Source: Streptomyces flaveolus (lineage in GTDB: Bacteria; Actinomycetota; Actinomycetes; Streptomycetales; Streptomycetaceae). Taken from it: a DNA stretch of 64,000 nucleotides. The notes beneath the pieces are model-generated. The model searched no databases. It saw only the letters and a program-made list of their open reading frames with translations, and was not told the origin of the DNA. Location of the stretch: assembly GCF_014648815.1 (NCBI RefSeq), contig NZ_BMRV01000012.1, positions 221,687-285,686 of the forward strand. Reading direction: 5' to 3'. The stretch's first letter is position 1, and the number at the start of each line of letters is the position of its first letter. The translations under genes and the position numbers were made by a program. Shown here in pieces: positions 1-7,630 of the stretch.

Positions 1-427
1 CATGGCGGGACTCGGGACGACCACGCTGGTGCTGTGGCTCGCCCCCTCCGACCGCGCCGCCTGGTTCGCGGCCCCGGCACTGCTGGTGGGCGGGCTCGGC
101 AGCGGCTGCGTGATCTCCCCGAACATCACCATGACGCTGCGGGACGTTCCCGTGCGGATGGCGGGCGCCGCCGGCGGCGCCCTCCAGACGGGCCAGCGTC
201 TCGGCGGCGCCGTGGGCACCGCCGCACTGCCGGGACTGTTCTACCTGACGCTGAATGCCACCCACGACGACTACCACGAGGCCATGGCCCTGTCGGTGGG
301 CTCCGGTGTCGCCGCCATGCTGTGCGCCCTGACCGTCGCCGTCGTCGACTGGCGCCGGGACCGCCACGGCAAGGCCGGCTGCCCGCCGGAGACGTCCCAC
401 AGCCACACCCACGCGGGGCACGGCTGA
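1..427 (+). CDS. MFS multidrug exporter (DHA2-like), C-terminal fragment cut by window edge
   Basis: Only the last 140 or so residues are in the window. They show hydrophobic helices and a loop resembling the late part of 14-helix DHA2 exporters, with a conserved 'AGAAGGALQTGQRLGGAVGT' stretch. The protein ends in a short His-rich tail (SHSHTHAGHG). The frame is open to the window's left edge, so the true start lies outside; the ATG at 2 is internal. An inner-membrane drug/proton antiporter is the likely role from family knowledge, but the substrate cannot be read. The gene converges on the small minus-strand gene at 461, with a weak GACCGG/CCGGTC hairpin (431-457) between them. Confidence 0.75.
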   Translation, partial: MAGLGTTTLVLWLAPSDRAAWFAAPALLVGGLGSGCVISPNITMTLRDVPVRMAGAAGGALQTGQRLGGAVGTAALPGLFYLTLNATHDDYHEAMALSVGSGVAAMLCALTVAVVDWRRDRHGKAGCPPETSHSHTHAGHG

Positions 428-460
428 GAGACCGGCCTCCGCCGAACCGCCCCGGTCCGC

Positions 461-607
461 TCAGCGGCGCTTGCCGAACTTCCGCAGCATCTCCTGCGCC
501 TGCGCACGGCGGCGGGGGTCCGCGGCGGCGCGGCGCACCTGCTCCGCCGTCCGGCGGCCCTGCGGGCTGCGCGCGAACTCCTTGATCCGGTTCAGCATTC
601 CGGCCAT
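461..607 (-). CDS. Small basic hypothetical protein (48 aa)
   Basis: This 48-residue ORF starts at ATG 607, preceded by a good GGAGGA ribosome site about 5 nt upstream on the minus strand. The product is Arg/Lys/Gln-rich and predicted helical (MAGMLNRIKEFARSPQGRR...), with no signal peptide or membrane segment. Longer readings of this frame upstream have no ribosome site and look like shadow coding. Similar short basic proteins beginning 'M.G.L.R...A.SPQGRR' are common in Streptomyces, but I know no function. It stands alone between the convergent MFS gene and the divergent CsbD-like gene. Confidence 0.6.
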   Translation of the reverse strand: MAGMLNRIKEFARSPQGRRTAEQVRRAAADPRRRAQAQEMLRKFGKRR

Positions 608-693
608 GACGTCCTCCGGGTCGACGAGTCTGTCCTCACGTACGTCGTGCTTGTACCCGCAGGGCCCGGGATCAGCCCGCGGGCCGATCCCGG

Positions 694-717
694 GTTTGAC
701 GCCGCCGGAACGGGCGA
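694..717 (+). promoter_or_regulatory. Possible SigB-type promoter of the CsbD-like gene
   Basis: GTTT at 694-697 and GGGCGA at 712-717 are separated by 14 nt, resembling the SigB-family pattern GNNT-N14-16-GGGTAY with the -10 only partly matched. It lies about 45 nt upstream of the CsbD-like start. CsbD is a SigB regulon member in Bacillus, which makes the site plausible, but this is an eye match only. Confidence 0.3.
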
Positions 718-762
718 CCCGCAGGACACGACATCGCAAACGACGCCGTGAGGTGAGCACAC

Positions 763-936
763 GTGGCCGGCAACCAGAAGTCCAAGGCCAAGATGGAACA
801 GGCCAAGGGGAAGGCGAAGGAGGCGGCGGGGCGTGCCGTCGGCAACGAGAGGATGACGGCCGAGGGCCGCGCCGAGCAGTCGAAGGGTGACGCACGCCAG
901 GCCAAGGAGAAGGGCAAGGACGTGTTCCGGCACTGA
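763..936 (+). CDS. CsbD-family stress protein (57 aa)
   Basis: The GTG start at 763 gives a 57-residue hydrophilic protein with the CsbD pattern: repeated Lys/Ala/Gly segments (KAKMEQAKGKAKEAAGRAVG), then NERMTAEGRAEQSKGDARQAKEK. CsbD proteins are small cytosolic general-stress proteins, SigB-dependent in Bacillus subtilis, with no known biochemical activity. Length and composition match the family. The gene is monocistronic and ends just before a strong bidirectional terminator at 965-1002. The SigB-like promoter match and the nearby anti-sigma genes fit stress control, though that is inference. Confidence 0.8.
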   Translation: MAGNQKSKAKMEQAKGKAKEAAGRAVGNERMTAEGRAEQSKGDARQAKEKGKDVFRH

Positions 937-964
937 CGCCGGCGGCGGCGAAGCGGCACCACGC

Positions 965-1002
965 GGGCCGCGGAAGAGGGCGTACGGCCCCTTCCGCGGC
1001 CC
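965..1002. terminator. Bidirectional hairpin between csbD-like and chitosanase genes
   Basis: A perfect 12-bp stem, GGGCCGCGGAAG (965-976) with CTTCCGCGGCCC (991-1002), can extend inward with AGGG/CCC pairs around a CGTACGG loop. It lies between two convergent genes, so it probably ends transcription from both sides. Confidence 0.7.
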
Positions 1003-1021
1003 GTCGCGGTGTCCGGCGGGA

Positions 1022-1861
1022 TCAGCCGATGTGGTAGCTGTCGCCGTACACCCGCCAGTGCAGCGGCGGATCGAGGTCGAGGTTGCCCGCGCGCAGGAAG
1101 ACGCGCTGGGCCGTGTCGACCCGGCTGGTGTCGCTGTGCGCCGCCTCCTGCCTCATCGCCCACACCCGCGCGTCGAGGAACGCGTGCAGGTAGGTCACCT
1201 CGTCGCCGCCGAGGGCCGGGGGCCGGGCGTGGCGCAGGGCCCGCTCGCGGATCGCGGGGAAGCCGGCGCGGTCGTCGCCGCCGCCGTGCATCACGATCGC
1301 GTCGTAGTAGGCGAACTGGCCGAGGGTCCTCAGACCGTCCTCGGTGGCCTGCCGGACGGCCGGGCCGAAGTACACGCGGTCACGTTCGTCGTCCTGTGCC
1401 CGGCAGAACTCCGGGTCACGGGCGGCCCGGTGCCAGTCCCCGGGAAAGTCCGGGTCGAGACCTCCGTGCGAGTCGGAGCCGTTCACCTCGCGCAGCGCCG
1501 GCAGGTGGCGCGCGAGCACGTTGCCCGGTCTGCGGTCGGTGTAGAGCTCCACCAGGTCGAGCATGTCGCCGGTGCCCGAGCAGAAGCCGATGATGCCCGC
1601 GGTGTAACCGCGGCCGTCCCCGATGTCCTCGATGTAGGCGTACTGGGCCTTCCAGTCGAGCGAGGAGTTCTCGGCGCTCGACACCAGGCGCATGGCGATC
1701 TCCTTCTTCGCCGGGTCGCCGAGCCCCGCCCGGCGCCCGGGCGCCGCACGTGACGGGCGCAGGAGAGGGAGCGCCGCCGCCGGCGACGCGGAGGTCAGGG
1801 CGAGCAGGGCGCGGCGCAGGACACCCCGGGGGCGCGCCGGATGGGGGGACGGGTGGTTCAC
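1022..1861 (-). CDS. csn: Secreted chitosanase, GH46
   Basis: This 279-aa protein closely matches the Streptomyces N174 chitosanase, which hydrolyses beta-1,4 bonds in chitosan by inversion. After an Arg-rich export signal (about residues 1-40) the mature domain follows. Glu64 in SSAENSS and Asp82 in IEDIGDGRG sit 18 residues apart, exactly like catalytic Glu22 and Asp40 of N174. Other family landmarks are GIIGFCSGTGDML, ERDRVYF, GQFAYYDAIVMHG and the C-terminal RVFLKAGNLDL-like motif. There is no carbohydrate-binding module, though a decayed CBM2 tail lies 3.3 kb away. The gene is monocistronic. The signal's RPRGVLRRALL segment could suit Tat or Sec export. Confidence 0.95.
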   Translation of the reverse strand: MNHPSPHPARPRGVLRRALLALTSASPAAALPLLRPSRAAPGRRAGLGDPAKKEIAMRLVSSAENSSLDWKAQYAYIEDIGDGRGYTAGIIGFCSGTGDMLDLVELYTDRRPGNVLARHLPALREVNGSDSHGGLDPDFPGDWHRAARDPEFCRAQDDERDRVYFGPAVRQATEDGLRTLGQFAYYDAIVMHGGGDDRAGFPAIRERALRHARPPALGGDEVTYLHAFLDARVWAMRQEAAHSDTSRVDTAQRVFLRAGNLDLDPPLHWRVYGDSYHIG

Positions 1862-1904
1862 GGATTCTCCTGGTGTTCGGACCGACGGACGACGCCCGGT
1901 CCCC

Positions 1905-4655
1905 TCAGGGCACCGGCTGCTCCGCCCAGATGACCTTGCCGTCCGGCGTGTAGCGGGTGCCCCACCGCTCGGCGAGCTGTGCCACGAGGAACAGTCCGCG
2001 CCCGCCCTCGTCGGTCATGGCCGCGTAGCGCAGGTGCGGTGAGGTGCTGCTGCTGTCGAAGACCTCGCATATCAGGCTGCGGTCCCGCAGCACCCGCACA
2101 TGGACGGTCTCACCGCCGTACCGGATCGCGTTGGTGACCAGCTCGCTGAGGATCAGCTCCGTCGTGAACGCCAGCTCGTCCAGCCCCCACTCCGCCAGCC
2201 GCCGGGTGACCTGCGCCCGCACCTCGCCCACGGCGGCCGGGTCGGACGGCACCCGCCACTCGGCGACCCGGTCCGGGCCCAGCACGCGGGTCCGGGCGAC
2301 GAGCAGGGCGATGTCGTCGCCCGGCCGGTCCGGGAGCCGGGCGTCGAGGACGGTCCGGCAGGTGTCCTCCGGCGACTCGCCCGAGACCTCCAGCGCCCTG
2401 CGCAGCTGTTCGAGACCGACGTCGATGTCGTGCTCCCGGTCCTCGACGAGCCCGTCGGTGTACAGCACGAGCCGACTGCCCTCGGGAAGGTGCAGCTCGG
2501 TCGTCTCGAACGGCAGACCGCCCAGGCCCAGCGGGGGACCGGCGGGCACCTCGGGGAACTCCACGCTGCCGTCCGGGCGGATCAGGGCGGGCGGCGGATG
2601 ACCGGCCCGGGCGACCACACAGGTGCCGGCGACCGGGTCGTAGATCGCGTAGAGGCAGGTCGCGCCGGTGACCGGGGCGCTGCCGTCCTCGGCGGCCTCG
2701 TCCTGGTCGATCCGGGCGACCAGCTCGTCCAGCAGGGTGAGCAGCTCGTCGGGCGGCAGATCCAGCGCGGAGAAGTTGTGCACCGCGGTCCGCAGCCGGC
2801 CCATGGTGGCCGCGGCGTGCAGCCCGTGGCCGACGACGTCGCCCACCACGAGCGCGACTCTGGCCCCGGAGAGCGGCAGCACGTCGAACCAGTCGCCGCC
2901 CACCCCCGCCTGCGCGGGCAGATAGCGGTGGGCGACCTCCAGGGCGTTCTGCTCGGGCATCCTCCGGGGCAGCAGACTGCGCTGGAGCGTCACCGCCATG
3001 CCGTGCTCGCGTGTGTAGCGGCGCGCGTTGTCGATGGAGACCGCGGCACGCGCGACCAGCTCCTCGGCGAGCGCCAGCTCGTCCTCGTCGAACGGCTCGG
3101 GCCGCCGCGAACGCCAGAAGCCGACCACCCCGAGCACCAGGGCGCCCGCGCGCAGCGGCACGGTGATCAGCGAGTGGATGCCGTAGTCCACGATCTGCGC
3201 GGAACGTTCGAGGTCCTGCGCCTGCCAGCCCGGGGCCCGGCCGAGGTCCGGCTCCAGGACCGGGCGGCCGGTGGCCAGGGTCTGGCCCTGCGGGGAGGAC
3301 GCCACGAAGCGGATCTGCCGGCCCACCGGGTAGAGCGGCGCGTCCCCGTCGACGCCGCTGAGCGCGGTGCGGCGCAGCGGGGTCACCGCCTCCGGCTGGC
3401 CGCCGCTCAGCACCGCGTCGAACAGGTCCACGGTGACGTAGTCCGCGAACCGGGGCGCGGCCAGCTCCGCCAGCTCCTCGGCGGTCCGGGTCACGTCCAG
3501 GCTGGTGCCGATGCCCACCCCGGCGTCGTACAGCATGTCCAGCCGCTCCCGGGCGGTCTCGGCACGGCCGGACAGGGCCCGCAGCTCCGTGGAGTCGCGC
3601 AGGGTGGCGACGCTGCCGGGCGGGCCGCCCCGCTCGTCCGTGGGCCGCAGGTTGATCGCGAGCAGCCGGTCCTTGACCAGGTGCACCTCGTCCGTGGCGA
3701 GCCGCCCGGAGTCCAGCAGCCGGGCCGTGTCGTCGGGCAGGCCGAGGTCCAGTACGTGCCGGCCCTCGGCGTCGGCGGGCAGGTCGAGCAGGCGGTGCGC
3801 CTCGTCGTTGGCGAGCAGCAGCCTGCCCTCCCCGCCGACGATGAGCACGCCCTCCCGGACGGAGTGCAGGACCGCGTCGTGGTGTTCGTACATCCGGGTC
3901 ATCTCGTGCGGGCCCAGGCCGTGCGTCTGCCGCAGCAGCCGCCGGCTGACCAGCGCGGTGCCCGCGGTCGCCAGGGCGAGTCCGACGCCCGCGGCGATCA
4001 GTACCAGCGGCAGCTGACGGTCGGCGGCGCCGCCCACGTTCTCCGTCGTGATGCCGGCCGAGACCAGGCCGACGACCTTCCCGTCCGGTGCCTCGACCGG
4101 CACCACGGCCTGGACCAGCCGGCCTATGGTGCCGTCGATCTCCTCGGTGACGGTCTGCCCGGCCAGCGCGGGGGCGATGTTCCCCACGAACTTCTTGCCG
4201 ATGCGGTCGGGGATCGGATGGGTGTAGCGGATCCCGTCGGTGTTCAGGACGACGATGAAGTCCACGCCCGTCGCCTCGCGCGCCGCCTCGGCCCGCGGCT
4301 GGAGCACCGCCGTGGGGTCGGGGCTGCGCAGCGCTTCGACGATGCCGGGGGAGTTCGCGAACGTCGAGGCCACGGCGACCGACCGGTTGCGGGCCTCCAC
4401 CGTGCTGTCGTGCTGCACCTGGAGCACGAGCGAGACCGCCGCCACCACCACGAGCAGCAGCACGATGACCACGTTCAGCACGAAGACCTGTCCGGCGACA
4501 CTGCGTCCGGACAGCGCCGACCGCAGAGCCGCGACTCGACCCCGCCGCCCCGCGGCCGCTGCCCGTCGTGACCGGTCCGCGTCGCGCTGGCGAGCGAGCG
4601 AACCGATGGGACGACGGGGCGACCGCTCTCCCGATCGACCCATCAGTCGGACCAT
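1905..4655 (-). CDS. Membrane sensor PP2C phosphatase with Cache, PAS, GAF and HATPase domains
   Basis: From ATG 4655 the protein has 916 aa. A helix (about 54-80) precedes an extracytoplasmic domain like the CitA/DcuS Cache fold (NTDGIRYTHPIPDRIGKKF near 138-156), then a second helix (215-237). PAS (258-365), GAF (375-545), SpoIIE-type PP2C (570-770; GGDWFDV 586-592, GDVVGHG 605-611, LYTDGLVE) and HATPase anti-sigma kinase (N-box LSELVTNAIRYG) follow. Such proteins sense a small ligand and dephosphorylate STAS anti-sigma antagonists, while the HATPase may bind a sigma or STAS partner. All metal-binding Asp motifs are intact. ATG 4643 is an alternative start. A -10-like TAGACA at 4663-4668 lies 8 nt before ATG 4655, so the message may be leaderless. 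The reading frame stays open upstream but looks non-coding there. Confidence 0.9.
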   Translation of the reverse strand: MVRLMGRSGERSPRRPIGSLARQRDADRSRRAAAAGRRGRVAALRSALSGRSVAGQVFVLNVVIVLLLVVVAAVSLVLQVQHDSTVEARNRSVAVASTFANSPGIVEALRSPDPTAVLQPRAEAAREATGVDFIVVLNTDGIRYTHPIPDRIGKKFVGNIAPALAGQTVTEEIDGTIGRLVQAVVPVEAPDGKVVGLVSAGITTENVGGAADRQLPLVLIAAGVGLALATAGTALVSRRLLRQTHGLGPHEMTRMYEHHDAVLHSVREGVLIVGGEGRLLLANDEAHRLLDLPADAEGRHVLDLGLPDDTARLLDSGRLATDEVHLVKDRLLAINLRPTDERGGPPGSVATLRDSTELRALSGRAETARERLDMLYDAGVGIGTSLDVTRTAEELAELAAPRFADYVTVDLFDAVLSGGQPEAVTPLRRTALSGVDGDAPLYPVGRQIRFVASSPQGQTLATGRPVLEPDLGRAPGWQAQDLERSAQIVDYGIHSLITVPLRAGALVLGVVGFWRSRRPEPFDEDELALAEELVARAAVSIDNARRYTREHGMAVTLQRSLLPRRMPEQNALEVAHRYLPAQAGVGGDWFDVLPLSGARVALVVGDVVGHGLHAAATMGRLRTAVHNFSALDLPPDELLTLLDELVARIDQDEAAEDGSAPVTGATCLYAIYDPVAGTCVVARAGHPPPALIRPDGSVEFPEVPAGPPLGLGGLPFETTELHLPEGSRLVLYTDGLVEDREHDIDVGLEQLRRALEVSGESPEDTCRTVLDARLPDRPGDDIALLVARTRVLGPDRVAEWRVPSDPAAVGEVRAQVTRRLAEWGLDELAFTTELILSELVTNAIRYGGETVHVRVLRDRSLICEVFDSSSTSPHLRYAAMTDEGGRGLFLVAQLAERWGTRYTPDGKVIWAEQPVP

Positions 4656-4764
4656 GTGCCCATGTCTACACTGCCGGGCCGCCCGAGGCGAGGGGCACCC
4701 ACAGGGACGGCGGCGTCCCGGACCCGGGGCCCGCCTCACCCGGGGCTCCCGGGCCGGGCCGGCG

Positions 4765-5050
4765 GGTGGCGAGCAGCGGGGCGCTGTCGTCGGGGCGGTC
4801 GGTGACGTGCCGGGCCGCCGCGGTGAGCCGGTCGGCCCGGCTCGCGAGCGCGCGGCCGCCGGGCCGTTCCACCCGTCCGTGGGTGCGGAGCGCGAGGACG
4901 GCACCGGGACCCAGCCGGAAGTCGGTCAGTGGGTGGAGGGCCTGCGGGGCCCCGCCCAGCACCACCCGGCCCGAAAGGTCCGGGACCCGGGTGCGCCCGT
5001 CCGGGTGGCGCACGATCGGCGGCGGATGCCGGCCACGGGCGGCACAGCCC
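4765..5050 (-). pseudogene. Remnant of a second SpoIIE-type PP2C phosphatase
   Basis: This minus frame holds the C-terminal third of a SpoIIE phosphatase in degraded form: ATGRGCAARGRHPPPIVRHP, then a DLSG...LGG segment, GPGAVLALRTHGRVERPG and TDRPDDSAPLLATR. Intact homologues have AGHPPP, LYTDGLVE and DRPDDIALL. The metal-binding Asp of TDGLVE has become His here, and no N-terminal catalytic motif (GGDWFD) or ribosome site precedes it. It lies just upstream of, and in the same direction as, the intact PP2C gene at 1905-4655, so it may be a duplicate or transferred copy that has decayed. Confidence 0.55.
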
Positions 5051-5159
5051 CGTCCCGTGGCCGGGACCGGAGCCGGATGCAGCAGCAGTCCGCGAAACGG
5101 GAACTGCGGACGCAGGGCGGTCAGGACGCCGTACGTCCGCGTCGGGCAGGACGACCCGC

Positions 5160-5296
5160 ACGCCGAGCCGGTAGCCGTCGGCGACGGGGATCGGAACGGC
5201 TCCCTCGCGGCCGGGGCGTCGACCAGCTTCGGATTCACCGTGGCGAAGAACGGCATCACCACCGCACCTGCCGTCGGCACCCGCACCGCCTCCTGA
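5160..5296 (+). pseudogene. Orphan C-terminal tail of a family 2 carbohydrate-binding module
   Basis: The plus frame ending at TGA 5294-5296 reads DRNGSLAAGASTSFGFTVAK followed by NGITTAPAV..., closely like the last strands of CBM2 cellulose/chitin-binding modules (NGsLaaGaStsFGFtas.g....P). The rest of the module, its Trp residues and any catalytic domain are missing upstream. It overlaps the opposite-strand region just upstream of the phosphatase remnant. It is best read as the surviving 3' end of a secreted polysaccharidase or LPMO gene. Confidence 0.5.
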
Positions 5297-5312
5297 ATCG
5301 CCCCCGGGGCCG

Positions 5313-5741
5313 TCAGGGCCGGACGTAGGGCCTGGTCATGATCTCCAGGTTGTGGCCGTCCGGATCGTCGAAGTAGGCGCCCCGGCCGCCGAACAGCCGG
5401 TTGATCCGGCCGGGTTCGGTGTGCCGGGGGTCGGCGTAGTAGGTGACGCCGACCGCGTCCAGGCGGGCGATCATGCCGTCGAACCGCTCCTCGGGCACGA
5501 GGAACGCGTAGTGCTGCGACTGGATCGGCTCGTCCCGCTTCTCGTAGTAGTCGAGGGTCACGCCGCTGCCGAGGTCGACGGGCAGGAACGGGCCGAACGG
5601 AGCGCCGACCTCCAGCCCGAGGATCGCGGCGAGGAACTCGGCGGACAGCCGCCGGTCCCGGGCGAGGACGGCGGTGTGGTTCAGCTGCACGGTCGTGACC
5701 GACGGCGCGGGGGCGTACGGGTACTGCTGATCGTCAGGCAT
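5313..5741 (-). CDS. VOC-family (glyoxalase-like) protein
   Basis: This 142-aa protein has the vicinal-oxygen-chelate fold: two beta-alpha-beta-beta-beta halves beginning VQLNHTAVLARDRRLSAEFLAAILGLEVG and ending AYFDDPDGHNLEIMTRPY. Candidate metal ligands are His in LNHT, His in QSQHYAF and Glu in HNLEIMT, as in dioxygenases and glyoxalase I. The substrate is unknown; such proteins may be dioxygenases, lyases or resistance proteins. The ATG start at 5741 is the only sensible one, with a weak GGAG upstream. It stands alone beside a decayed region. Confidence 0.85.
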   Translation of the reverse strand: MPDDQQYPYAPAPSVTTVQLNHTAVLARDRRLSAEFLAAILGLEVGAPFGPFLPVDLGSGVTLDYYEKRDEPIQSQHYAFLVPEERFDGMIARLDAVGVTYYADPRHTEPGRINRLFGGRGAYFDDPDGHNLEIMTRPYVRP

Positions 5742-6102
5742 GTCTCGGAGGTCTCCGGGTCTCGGGTTCGGTGGCGCGGCGCCCGCGGTACGGGCGTCCG
5801 GAACGAGGTCGCGGAGACGGGGGCGGGCCTCGGGCCCGCCGCGAGGTCATGCCGTGGCCGGGACCCTCACTCGTGTATGGCCCATGGCCGACCCGGCAGT
5901 CACCCGGCCGACGTTACCGACCGCCGTGGACCGGGGCAACGCCGTTTCCCTCGCCCCGCGGTGGTCGTCACCTGACCGGAACGGGGTGTGTCCGGCGGAA
6001 GTTGGGGCAAAGCCAGGGGCAGAGCCGGTTCGGTGCGTATCGTGAATCAGCGCGGGCCTTCGCTTCCACTCCTCGGCCCCGGACCGGACGGTGAGGCTCT
6101 GT
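5742..6102. other. Intergenic region with no supported gene
   Basis: This 361-nt divergent spacer lies between the VOC gene and the anti-sigma kinase. Frames here have no convincing starts or ribosome sites and no recognisable motif. It should hold promoters for both flanking genes; a TATCGT at about 6037-6042 is one weak -10 candidate. Confidence 0.5.
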
Positions 6103-6531
6103 ATGACTCCGGCGCACAGACCCGATGCCGCGGATGCCCCTGCCGTGTCCACCGCGGTGGAGTTCAGGGGCGGATCGGCGATGATCCCGGCCTCGCGGGA
6201 CGTCGTCCAGGGCTTCGTCGCGCGACTTGCCGAGGCCGGTGTGAAAACGGCCGACACCTTTCTGGACGCCGCCCGCCTGGTCGCCAGCGAACTGGTGACG
6301 AACGCGCTCCGGCACGCGCCCGGCCCCTGCCGGCTGGTGCTGACGCTGGTGGAGGACGCCGTGGAGATAGCGGTGTCCGACACGGGGGAGGGCTTCCCCA
6401 CCTTCCTGCCGAGCGATCCGCTGCGCGTCGGCCGGCACGGCCTGGAGATCGTGACGCGCCTGTGCGACGAGGTCATCACCAAGCCGCACGCGACCGGCAA
6501 GACCGTCTCCGCGCGTCTGCCGCTGCGGTGA
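6103..6531 (+). CDS. HATPase-type anti-sigma factor kinase (RsbW/SpoIIAB-like)
   Basis: This 142-aa single-domain GHKL ATPase has an N-box (ELVTNALRH, 63-71), G1 box (SDTGEGFP, 92-99) and G2 box (GRHGLEIV, 110-117). The ATG at 6103 has a GTGAGG ribosome site 6 nt away; an upstream in-frame GTG at 6091 lies inside that site and is rejected. Streptomyces has dozens of these, which bind sigma factors or phosphorylate STAS partners. The convergent STAS gene at 6565 is a natural antagonist, and a SigB/F-type sigma gene lies at the window's right edge. The sigma partner cannot be assigned. Confidence 0.85.
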   Translation: MTPAHRPDAADAPAVSTAVEFRGGSAMIPASRDVVQGFVARLAEAGVKTADTFLDAARLVASELVTNALRHAPGPCRLVLTLVEDAVEIAVSDTGEGFPTFLPSDPLRVGRHGLEIVTRLCDEVITKPHATGKTVSARLPLR

Positions 6532-6564
6532 CCCGCCCGCAGCGGCGGCCCGGGCACGCCGCTC

Positions 6565-6930
6565 TCAGCCGGCCAGGGCCCGGTCGACCGTGGGATAGCA
6601 GGGGATGAGCGTGTCCACCCCGACGAGCTGCAGGACCCGCAGGACGGCCTGCTGCGGCGCGGCCAGCCGGAAGGAGACGCCGCGGGAGCCGGCGGCCTGG
6701 TGCGCGGAGATCAGCACGTTGATGCCGCTGGAGTCCAGGAAGGCCACCTCCGAGAAGTCGACCACCGTGACCGGTGCCGTCTCCACGCAGGACAGCAGGA
6801 CGTCGCGCAGCTGACTGCTGCCGTCGAGATCGACTTCTCCGGCGAGGGTGACGACGCTGACGTCCCCGCCCGTGGTGGTACGGGTGATCAGCAGCCGCTC
6901 GGGTACTGCCGCTCCCTCGATGTCCGCCAC
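6565..6930 (-). CDS. STAS-domain anti-sigma factor antagonist
   Basis: This 121-aa protein is a complete STAS domain: ITRTTTGGDVSVVTLAGEVDLDGSSQL, then VVDFSEVAFLDSSGINVL. Ser67 in FLDSSG corresponds to phosphorylated Ser58 of SpoIIAA. Such proteins release sigma factors by binding the anti-sigma kinase when unphosphorylated. It converges on the HATPase gene (34-nt gap) and so may be its partner. The PP2C protein at 1905 is a plausible phosphatase for it. These partnerships are inference. Confidence 0.88.
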   Translation of the reverse strand: MADIEGAAVPERLLITRTTTGGDVSVVTLAGEVDLDGSSQLRDVLLSCVETAPVTVVDFSEVAFLDSSGINVLISAHQAAGSRGVSFRLAAPQQAVLRVLQLVGVDTLIPCYPTVDRALAG

Positions 6931-7092
6931 GCTTCCCTCACTTCTCGCATATGCCCGGCCGTCGTTGGTGGGATGATGTTAAGGCTCTTCGGGGGTCGTG
7001 TGTGCCACTTGTGCGGACCGGAAAGGGGCCCTGGGCGGGCCGCGGCGGCTCGACGCGCGCGATGGCCGTCCTCTGACTACGGTCGAGGTGTG

Positions 7093-7371
7093 GTGGCTCA
7101 CACATTCGAAGAGCTCGTGCACAAGCGCCGCGCGGCGGACCAGGCACACCACCGGGTCGAGGAGCTGCGCGACTCGTACGGGCCTCCTACGCAGCAAGAG
7201 TGGACCCGACGGCAGTCGCAGACGTACGAGACCGCCGTACGGGCATGGCGCGACCTGGACCGGGACGCGCAGACCGCGATGACGGAGTACGGCAAGGAGG
7301 AGGGCCAGTCCCGGCACAAGCTCGAGGCGAAGGTCCGCAAGGCCGTCCAGGAAGGGCGCACGGGGACCTGA
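7093..7371 (+). CDS. Hypothetical hydrophilic helical protein (92 aa)
   Basis: A GTG start at 7093 with GAGG at 7085-7088 gives 92 residues (VAHTFEELVHKRRAADQAHH...). The protein is charged, predicted all-helical and lacks Cys, signal or membrane segment. I do not recognise a family. The adjacent in-frame GTG at 7090 is an alternative start. It is divergent from the STAS gene and followed by a strong hairpin (7483-7518), which supports a real transcript. Confidence 0.6.
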   Translation: MAHTFEELVHKRRAADQAHHRVEELRDSYGPPTQQEWTRRQSQTYETAVRAWRDLDRDAQTAMTEYGKEEGQSRHKLEAKVRKAVQEGRTGT

Positions 7372-7482
7372 CGCGGCTCATCGCCCGCCCCGGCCGCGGG
7401 CCGGGCGGACACGTCGTTTCGTGCCCGCCTGTGCTCTGCGGCCGGGGCCCACGCCTGTGGGTCAGGGCCCGTCCTGCGGCTG

Positions 7483-7518
7483 GGGCCCGGTTCTGGGCCT
7501 GGGGCTGAACCCGGGCCC
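7483..7518 (+). terminator. Strong hairpin with T-rich tail downstream of the 92-aa gene
   Basis: GGGCCCGGTT (7483-7492) pairs with AACCCGGGCCC (7508-7518), leaving one bulged C, and TTGTTCT follows directly. It lies in a low-complexity stretch (7425-7560) rich in repeated GGGCCC and GGGGC words, so other pairings are possible. Confidence 0.55.
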
Positions 7519-7630
7519 TTGTTCTGGACCCTTGCCCCGAGCCTCGGCCAGGACCCGGGTCCGTCGCTTCGGTCTCCCCTCGGGCTCGCGGATCGGGCCG
7601 TGGTGAGGCCAGGCGCCCATGGGGCACGGC

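Noticed and set aside
1905..4904. Extension of the PP2C sensor to an upstream start at 4904
   Set aside because: The extra residues are Pro/Arg-rich, lack family similarity, and include the region of the phosphatase remnant's opposite frame. The ATG at 4655 is a better start.
7425..7560. GGGCCC-rich repeats as a possible repeat array
   Set aside because: The units are irregular and no spacer pattern exists; it is low-complexity GC sequence with a terminator inside it.
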